DNA from: Deltaproteobacteria bacterium UBA1386 | Lineage (GTDB): Bacteria > Desulfobacterota > Syntrophorhabdia > Syntrophorhabdales > Syntrophorhabdaceae | Direction: 5' to 3' | Assembly (NCBI GenBank): GCA_002305765.1 | Contig: DBQU01000071.1 | Span: forward strand, 14,012-78,011 | DNA: 64,000 nt | Shown: positions 58,817 to 64,000 of the stretch, piece by piece | How the letters are laid out: the number at the start of each line of letters is the position of its first letter | Numbering within the stretch: position 1 is the stretch's first letter | Made by a program: the position numbers and the translations under genes | Notes under the pieces: generated by a model | Told to the model about the DNA's origin: nothing | Seen by the model: only the letters and a program-made list of their open reading frames with translations | The model's database searches: none

Positions 58817-59575
58817 ATGACAGCGTGGATGGTGGCAGGAAACTGGAAGATGAACAATACGACGGGAGAGGCGGTGGCGCTCGCGAAAGAGATCGTCGCC
58901 GGCCTGCCCGATATCGCAGGGCGCGGCGAGGTCGTTCTCGCTCCATCCTTTACGGTCCTCAAGAGCGTGCATGACATCATCAGCGGCAGCAGGGTCGCCC
59001 TTGCTTCCCAGAACATATTCTTCGAGGACAAAGGCGCCTATACGGGTGAGATATCGCCGGCGATGCTCAAGGACGCAGGTTGCACGTACGCCATTATCGG
59101 CCACTCGGAACGGAGGAAATATTTCCACGAGACCGACGAGGGTGTGAACCTCAAGGCGAAGAAATGCCTCGCGGTGGGATTGAAACCCATTATCTGTGTC
59201 GGTGAGACCGATGAAGAACGCGAGGCGGGCATAACGGAGTTCGTTGTGGGGATCCAGGTGAAGAAGGCCCTGGCGGGAATAGCCGACATGGGAGACATCA
59301 CCATCGCTTATGAACCCGTGTGGGCGATAGGCACCGGAAAGAACGCGACGCCGGGACAGGCGGAAGAAGTCCATGGATTTATTAGAGGTATCCTGCGCGA
59401 ACTTTACGGGGACGCCTCTTCGAGCGTTCGGATCCTCTATGGCGGCTCCGTCACGGCGGAGAATTTCGGGGAATTAATTTCAATGAAAAACATAAATGGT
59501 GCACTTGTTGGCGGTGCATCCTTGAAATCCGGAAGTTTTCTTGGTATAATAAGCCGCGCATTGGAGAACAGTTAA
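58817..59575 (+). CDS. tpiA: Triosephosphate isomerase
   Basis: The 252-residue enzyme has MVAGNWKMNNT, YAIIGHSERRKYFHETDE with the catalytic His, AYEPVWAIGTGKNATPGQAEEVH with the catalytic Glu, and ILYGGSVTAENF. It begins one base after the pgk stop and overlaps secG by one base (TAATG). Confidence 0.98.
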   Translation: MTAWMVAGNWKMNNTTGEAVALAKEIVAGLPDIAGRGEVVLAPSFTVLKSVHDIISGSRVALASQNIFFEDKGAYTGEISPAMLKDAGCTYAIIGHSERRKYFHETDEGVNLKAKKCLAVGLKPIICVGETDEEREAGITEFVVGIQVKKALAGIADMGDITIAYEPVWAIGTGKNATPGQAEEVHGFIRGILRELYGDASSSVRILYGGSVTAENFGELISMKNINGALVGGASLKSGSFLGIISRALENS

Positions 59576-59874
59576 TGACAATAGCAGTTGCCATCATACA
59601 TGTGATAATAGCGATCGCCCTGATCCTCATCGTGCTTTTGCAGACAGGAAGAGGATCGGACATGGGGGCTGCCTTCGGTGGCGGGTCGAGTCAGACCCTT
59701 TTCGGCAGTTCCGGATCTTCGGGTTTCATGACGAAATTGACAACAATAGCGGCGGTCGTTTTTATGTTGACAAGTCTTGTGCTTGCGTATACTTATAGTC
59801 ATAAGGGAAGCAGCGTAAGAAGTGTACCGGCGCAGAGCCAGCAGCAGAGCGCTCCGGCGCAGGGGACGAAATGA
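59575..59874 (+). CDS. secG: Preprotein translocase subunit SecG
   Basis: The 99-residue protein has a first helix (IIHVIIAIALILIVLLQTGRGSDMGAAFGG, the SecG signature), a Gly/Ser-rich loop (SSQTLFGSSGSSGF), a second helix and a Gln/Ser-rich tail. SecG helps SecYE move proteins across the inner membrane. tpiA-secG-tRNA-Leu is a common order. Confidence 0.96.
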   Translation: MTIAVAIIHVIIAIALILIVLLQTGRGSDMGAAFGGGSSQTLFGSSGSSGFMTKLTTIAAVVFMLTSLVLAYTYSHKGSSVRSVPAQSQQQSAPAQGTK

Positions 59875-59882
59875 CAAAGAAT

Positions 59883-59964
59883 GCCGAAGTGGTGGAAGTG
59901 GCAGACACACCATCTTGAGGGGGTGGCGGGGAGACTCGTGCGGGTTCAAATCCCGCCTTCGGCA
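59883..59964 (+). tRNA. tRNA-Leu (GAG anticodon)
   Basis: The sequence folds with acceptor GCCGAAG/CTTCGGC, anticodon stem CCATC/GGTGG with loop TTGAGGG (anticodon GAG), a class II variable arm (GGGGAGACTC region) and T-arm CGGG-TTCAAAT-CCCG. The 3' CCA is not encoded (TTATAT follows A73), unlike the tRNA-His. It is read with secG. Confidence 0.96.
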
Positions 59965-60210
59965 TTATATATCTCTCCCGCAATGTCCACTGGTTGACAT
60001 TTTTAGACACGTTATTCTCCTTTCTCTTTATCCCCCTGTCCATTTTTCGTAGTATCCAGGAAAGCGCATTTGTGTTGCGGAAACGTTCATCGGTCGGCGT
60101 TCCGCTTTTTCTTCAATAACCCTATTGACTTCTAAATCACTTCTGTGGTATTTGGACAATATTGTGAAATATGGCGCTAAAGCGGTTCCACAGCCCGCTT
60201 TCGGCATTAT
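59952..60210. other. Duplicated tRNA-Leu 3' end flanking an AT-rich patch
   Basis: The last bases of tRNA-Leu and what follows (59952-59968, CCCGCCTTCGGCATTAT) recur at 60194-60210 with one change, and weaker T-arm similarity extends upstream of the second copy. The 225 bases between are more AT-rich than the neighbours and hold a terminator but no gene. This is the arrangement left by an element that used the tRNA as its attachment site. Confidence 0.6.
60077..60110 (+). terminator. Intrinsic terminator after tRNA-Leu
   Basis: GCGGAA-A-CG pairs with CGTTCCGC (60077-60085 with 60098-60105, one bulge) and is followed by TTTTT. It would end the gap-to-tRNA operon. Confidence 0.7.
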
Positions 60211-60241
60211 GTAGGTTTTTCGATCGATAGATGCGCAATGC

Positions 60242-60691
60242 TTGAATGCATTCTATGAGGTGAAGTCCACGTCCGGGGGGGTGTTGGTGGAACAAAGTGC
60301 AGTGCGGAAACCGAAAGGTGATCTCCACGTTTCCGTAGAGGAACGCAACAGGGGACTCAAAGACCTCGATTTTTTTGCAGATCACACCCATCTTCAAGAC
60401 CTCATTCAGTTCAATGCCCACAGAACGGTGTCCGATATGGGACCGCTGTATTTGCGGTGCGCCCTGACATCGCTGTCGTGTCCCGAATGCGGTGCCGAGG
60501 TAAAACGCAGCTACAGGCTCCATCCCCGGGAATGGCTTCTGAAGTTCGTGGGCCGCAAGGTCTTTTACTGCACCCATTGCAGCTGGCGCGAAGTTGTGAA
60601 GATGGGCGAATGGGAATGGCAGACGATACTTACCGTTCTCGTTGCCTTTCTCATCGTGTGCGGCGCTTCGATCCACTGGATGTTGCGCTAG
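60242..60691 (+). CDS. Zinc-ribbon protein with C-terminal membrane helix
   Basis: The roughly 149-residue protein has two CxxC pairs (CPECGAEVKRSYR near residue 80 and YCTHCSWRE near residue 109). They form a zinc ribbon, followed by a single C-terminal helix (TILTVLVAFLIVCGASIHW), so it is tail-anchored. The start is unsure: TTG 60242 or GTG codons at 60260 and near 60281 are possible and none has a good ribosome site. It lies directly after the duplicated tRNA end and may be part of a transferred piece. Function unknown. Confidence 0.7.
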   Translation: MNAFYEVKSTSGGVLVEQSAVRKPKGDLHVSVEERNRGLKDLDFFADHTHLQDLIQFNAHRTVSDMGPLYLRCALTSLSCPECGAEVKRSYRLHPREWLLKFVGRKVFYCTHCSWREVVKMGEWEWQTILTVLVAFLIVCGASIHWMLR

Positions 60692-60894
60692 ATGCCCCAG
60701 TGATATCCTGGACTTCCTTCGGTCTCCATTACCGGAGGTGATCATTTCCATCGAAATGCCGACCCCCTGCGACCACCGATGTTGCCTCTTTTCCGAAGTC
60801 CTTCAGTTTTTTGAAGAAAAAGCGAACATGATATGATAAAAAAAAGACCTGGTACGGGGTAGGTTATACTACAGGGATTACGGCGGGTAGGCGG

Positions 60895-62721
60895 GTGACG
60901 AGACTCAGATCGCTAAAATCAGGAGACTATCATTGTTTTCTCTATGAGAGCGAGTCGGAAGCGAACGCGTTCGCCCTGGGCTTTATCCGCCAGGGACTGG
61001 ACAAGAGGGAAAAGATCATCTACTTCGCGGCGGATCACAGCGCGGACGCTCTCATCGAGTCTCTGAGGAATAGCGGGATCGACGTTGATTTCGCCATGAC
61101 CTCAGGTCAGCTCCAGGTGGAGGAGAGCGAGACCGATTCATGCGAAAAGATAGCGCGGGACATGGCCCTTTGCGGCCCGGACCCTCTGCCCTCCGGCGAT
61201 GCGGCGCACCCGGCTTACACGTCCCTGCGGATAGCCGTTGACGATACCATCCGGCTGAACCAGACTGGTGAGCAAGGGCCATGGGCCCCGGCCGCCATCG
61301 ACCGCCTTGAGGCCATGGTCAGCGGAAAGTGCCTCATGGTCCTCATGTACGGGCTCAACCATTTGTCCCCGGACGCCCTGTTCCGTGTCCTGGCGACATA
61401 CCCCACTCTCATCATTGGCGACGACGTTTACGAGAACTTTCTCTTCCGTGACCACGTGATGTCCGGAGAGGAAGGGATGAAGACCCTCAAGGCCGAACAC
61501 CTTCTCGATCTCCTGAAGGACCACAGGAAGTTGAAGGACGCCATAAAGAAAGGCGGCCTCGCACTCCGGGCGAGCGAGGACAATTACCGTTCCATCTTTG
61601 AATCCGCCGCGAACCTGATCGCCATAGTCGACAAGAAAGGGAGGATCGTCGACTGCAACGGAAAGATAGAGGAGGTTCTCGGATACGAGAAGGAGGAGGT
61701 CATCGGAAGGTCGATAGCCGCCCTGTTTCATCCCGATCACCTTTACCGGGTCTTTGAGATACTCAAGGAGGTCGTCAAGAAAGGCTCCTCTTACAACAAA
61801 CAGTATCAAATGGTCAAGAAGGACGGGTCGAGGGCGTATGTCAGCGTCAACTCCACGCCTCTCAAGAACGAAAAAGGCAAAATAACCAGGGTGGTGTCTG
61901 TCGTCGAGGATATCACGGACCGCAAGAGGGTGGAAGAGGCCCTGTTCGAGAGCGAAAAGCGGTTTCGCCAGCTCGTTGAGATCCTTCCCGATGCCATTCT
62001 CACCCTTGCGGACGGGCGGATCATATTTGCCAACAGCGCGGCGTACAACCTTTTCGGGATCAGTCGTCCCCGGGACCTCATAGGCCGTCGCATGGAGGAT
62101 TTCCTGGATCCGTCGGGGGCCGAGGCTGTGCGCGGATGTTTCGAGGCCGTACAGCAGAACGGCAAGACGGGCAAACCGGCCAGGGTGGCCACCGGCCGGT
62201 CCGACGGCTCCGTCGTGATCATCGAGTGGACCGGAATAGCCCTCAATCAAAGGGAGGGCGGCGGCATCCTTTTCATGGGCAGGGACGTGACCGAGAGGGA
62301 GGCAGCCGAGAAGCTCGTGCGTGAATCGGAGGAGCGGTACAGGATAGCTGTCGAGCATTCGAACGATGGAGTGGCGATACTCCGCGGAGAGTGCTATGTC
62401 TACGTGAACAGAAGACTGGCGGAGATGTTCGGATATAAGAGCGTCGACGATGTCGTGGGGAAGAACATATCCGTGACGGTCCACCCTGATGACCGCAAGC
62501 GCGTTCTTGCCATCAATCACAAGCGCCAGAGGGGCGAGAAGGTTGCGGACCGGTACGAATTCAAGGGAATGCACAGCGACGGTTCCATCATCTTCATAGA
62601 GGTTTCGGCAACACCCGTCGTCTACATGGGGGAAGCGGGTTCTCTGGTGTATCTTCGGGATATTACGGCACGCAAGGAGATGGAAGACAAGCTCAGAATG
62701 ATCAGCAGGATATTTCCCTAA
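60895..62721 (+). CDS. MEDS-PAS-PAS-PAS sensor without output domain
   Basis: The 608-residue protein has an N-terminal MEDS/DcmR-type domain (HCFLYESESEANAFALGFIRQGL, EKIIYFAADHSADAL, about residues 1-200). Three PAS domains follow (about 228-350, 360-475 and 480-600; DITDRK, DVTERE and DITARK joints). The last joint, ITARKEMEDKL, normally leads into a kinase or cyclase, but the protein stops 10 residues later (MISRIFP). It may act through partners or be truncated. The start GTG 60895 is without a strong site. Confidence 0.88.
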   Translation: MTRLRSLKSGDYHCFLYESESEANAFALGFIRQGLDKREKIIYFAADHSADALIESLRNSGIDVDFAMTSGQLQVEESETDSCEKIARDMALCGPDPLPSGDAAHPAYTSLRIAVDDTIRLNQTGEQGPWAPAAIDRLEAMVSGKCLMVLMYGLNHLSPDALFRVLATYPTLIIGDDVYENFLFRDHVMSGEEGMKTLKAEHLLDLLKDHRKLKDAIKKGGLALRASEDNYRSIFESAANLIAIVDKKGRIVDCNGKIEEVLGYEKEEVIGRSIAALFHPDHLYRVFEILKEVVKKGSSYNKQYQMVKKDGSRAYVSVNSTPLKNEKGKITRVVSVVEDITDRKRVEEALFESEKRFRQLVEILPDAILTLADGRIIFANSAAYNLFGISRPRDLIGRRMEDFLDPSGAEAVRGCFEAVQQNGKTGKPARVATGRSDGSVVIIEWTGIALNQREGGGILFMGRDVTEREAAEKLVRESEERYRIAVEHSNDGVAILRGECYVYVNRRLAEMFGYKSVDDVVGKNISVTVHPDDRKRVLAINHKRQRGEKVADRYEFKGMHSDGSIIFIEVSATPVVYMGEAGSLVYLRDITARKEMEDKLRMISRIFP

Positions 62722-62735
62722 ATCACTGCCCGGAC

Positions 62736-63779
62736 TCACTCATCGAGAAAACTTGAAACAGCTTTCGTTATCGTTGTTCCTTCACACTGAAGTATGTAAT
62801 GGCCGCAGTCACTGTCGAGAACCAGTGAACGGCCCCCGAGGAGGCGGACGAGTTCCTTCGCCGGTTGCGGGTTCACCATCAGGTCCCGGGCGGAGACCAC
62901 GGTGAACATTTCGGTGGTGATCTTACGGTCTCCCCCGGCGGAATCACCAAGGGTTGGGTACACATCGTGCTTGATCATCGCTTGCAACTGACGCGCAATA
63001 TCGACGGGATCGTGTTTCTTCATGTCTTTTTCAGCCTTTTCGAGATACAGGGACAAACCAGAGCGGTCCTGATTGGCAATGAAACGGTCCGGGGTGACCG
63101 ACGCCATCGCGAAAACGCCGGCGGTCACCGCGAGCGCCCTGTCGTCCCACACCTCTCTGGCCTGACCGCTGTGGAGGACTGCAAGCCCCGTTCGATAGAG
63201 AAGCAGGTCGTACGATGTCGGCCTCGGTGTTCCGGTGATGGGTACGGTTTTGCCGGTGCTGCCGGGATATGCGGCCAGCCATTCAAAGGCCTGCATCCCG
63301 CCCATGGAGATACCGATGACGGCGTGCAGATGCCGTATGCCCAGCTTTTCCGTGACAAGCCGATATTGGGCGCGGACCATGTCCCCTATGGTAATATCGG
63401 GGAACAGGGCACCCCTCTGCGTGGTGCTGTTCGAGGGGGATGATGATACCCCGTTTCCGAAGGCGTCAACAGCGATCACGTAATATCGGGAGGGATCGAC
63501 GAGCTTTCTTGGACCAATGAGGGCCTCGAGATCTGCCGATGTCCCCATGAACCATGTTGGAAAGACGACCGCGTTGGACCGCGATCCGTTGAGTTTCCCG
63601 AATGTGCGATAACCGAGAACGCAGTCGCGGATCACGCCGCCTCCCTCCAGTCTGAGATCTCCCATTCGGAAGAATTGTTGTTCCGCGCCCGCGATCCCCG
63701 TTTGTGGGAGCAAGAGGAGCGCGGCCGCGAGGACGCAGAGCGGAAGGGATATGGTTGCTGTCGTTCCTTTTCTTCTCAT
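62736..63779 (-). CDS. Exported MetX-like alpha/beta hydrolase
   Basis: The 347-residue protein has a signal peptide (cleavage after about residue 31, GIAGA). A fold like homoserine O-acetyltransferase follows: CVLGYRTFGKLNG, AVDAFGNGVSSSPSN, AVIGISMGGMQAFEW (nucleophile Ser), VVSARDLMVNP (Asp) and DCGHYILQ (His). True MetX is cytoplasmic, so this exported member is probably a hydrolase or acyltransferase with another substrate. It converges on the MEDS-PAS gene with 14 bases between. Confidence 0.88.
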   Translation of the reverse strand: MRRKGTTATISLPLCVLAAALLLLPQTGIAGAEQQFFRMGDLRLEGGGVIRDCVLGYRTFGKLNGSRSNAVVFPTWFMGTSADLEALIGPRKLVDPSRYYVIAVDAFGNGVSSSPSNSTTQRGALFPDITIGDMVRAQYRLVTEKLGIRHLHAVIGISMGGMQAFEWLAAYPGSTGKTVPITGTPRPTSYDLLLYRTGLAVLHSGQAREVWDDRALAVTAGVFAMASVTPDRFIANQDRSGLSLYLEKAEKDMKKHDPVDIARQLQAMIKHDVYPTLGDSAGGDRKITTEMFTVVSARDLMVNPQPAKELVRLLGGRSLVLDSDCGHYILQCEGTTITKAVSSFLDE

Positions 63780-63824
63780 GTCTCATTCTCCTTCGGAGGA
63801 CCTGTCGATGGACGATCTTGCTCA

Positions 63825-63853
63825 TTGTAAAGGTTTTGGTCATTGTTTACAAT
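63825..63853 (+). promoter_or_regulatory. Promoter of the small exported peptide
   Basis: TTGTAA (63825-63830), 17 bases, TACAAT (63848-63853). It is divergent from the MetX-like gene and about 25 bases before the start. Confidence 0.7.
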
Positions 63854-63878
63854 AGGGGCATGTGAACGCGGAGGTGCC

Positions 63879-63980
63879 ATGATGAAACGATATTTGCTTG
63901 TGTTGGGTCTTCTCGTCGTTCTCGGGGGATGGGGATGCTCGATGGTCACCTCCGGGCGGCCCATCGGGGACACACCTTGA
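63879..63980 (+). CDS. 33-residue exported/lipoprotein-like peptide
   Basis: A short frame codes MMKRYLLVLGLLVVLGG, then WGCSMVTSG and RPIGDTP: a signal sequence with a Cys in a weak lipobox and a 14-residue mature tail. GGAGGTG precedes the ATG and a good promoter lies upstream, so it is likely a real gene similar in size to entericidin-type small lipoproteins. Function unknown; sequence after the stop runs off the window. Confidence 0.65.
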   Translation: MMKRYLLVLGLLVVLGGWGCSMVTSGRPIGDTP

Positions 63981-64000
63981 GCTATGATGGATTTAGTACA

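Noticed and set aside
61138..62739. 533-codon frame opposite the MEDS-PAS gene
   Set aside because: Shadow; MEDS and PAS domains are clear on the plus strand.

Overview
The window is 64 kb of GC-rich bacterial chromosome packed with short operons on both strands. The gene set fits a Gram-negative, strictly anaerobic bacterium, most likely a deltaproteobacterium in the wide sense (Desulfobacterota, for example a Syntrophorhabdus-like syntroph). The pointers are a lipid A 4-amino-arabinose (Arn) pathway, a class I hybrid-cluster protein with its ferredoxin partner, several radical SAM enzymes, DUF169, DUF4416 and YicC genes, a MEDS-PAS sensor and an acetate transporter. This assignment is inference from gene content. 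There is no rRNA and no plasmid or phage core.

Layout. 1-4.7 kb: arn operon (arnT end, arnC, arnA split in two, arnD). 5-7.3 kb: a dodecin, converging on groES-groEL, which has a CIRCE-like operator. 7.3-9.9 kb: DUF89 protein, DnaJ-like co-chaperone and an unknown protein. 10-16 kb: singletons (PIN-like, radical SAM, SagB-type nitroreductase, small membrane protein, PLD nuclease, response regulator, cupin). 16.3-18.9 kb: ferredoxin and hcp, with a CRP/FNR-type palindrome upstream of hcp. 19.1-25.1 kb: housekeeping operon xseB-ispA-dxs-tlyA-DUF4416-yicC-gmk-rpoZ. 25.2-29 kb: PP2C phosphatase, LysE exporter, SatP transporter, an HEAGH membrane protein with a degenerate J-like N-terminus, and a 44-residue membrane peptide. 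29.2-39.5 kb: envelope proteins, phosphoglucomutase, DUF4105, a lipoprotein hydrolase, DUF169, an MBL enzyme and a FapA-like protein. 39.7-44.7 kb: a likely partner-switching signalling cluster (NMT1-like binding protein, Cache-HAMP-SpoIIE phosphatase, MBL protein, RsbW-like kinase, STAS antagonist). 44.8 kb: tRNA-His. 45.2-48.8 kb: operon of a membrane protein, ParB-like protein, SPL-type radical SAM enzyme, SDR and DUF4013 protein. 50.6-56.4 kb: queA-tgt-yajC-rpsF-(SSB-like)-rpsR-rplI-dnaB-pgsA. 56.6-60 kb: gap-pgk-tpiA-secG and tRNA-Leu. 60-64 kb: a zinc-ribbon membrane protein, a MEDS-PAS sensor without an output domain, an exported MetX-like hydrolase and a tiny exported peptide.

The most unusual signal lies between the genes. 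At least 17 intergenic spaces hold elements with one shared design: a few degenerate tandem copies of an 8-9 bp unit on one side, a core, then the same units inverted. The unit sequence differs completely between families (TTCAAGRG, AATGACCA, GGACCTATA, CTAACGGTT, CCGCTTGAA, GGGTGATG and others). The TTCAAG family also shares parts of its core. Fourteen of the 17 adjoin at least one gene 3' end; three sit between divergent genes. Some overlap stop codons. This repeated architecture with unrelated sequences is the best candidate in the window for something undescribed.
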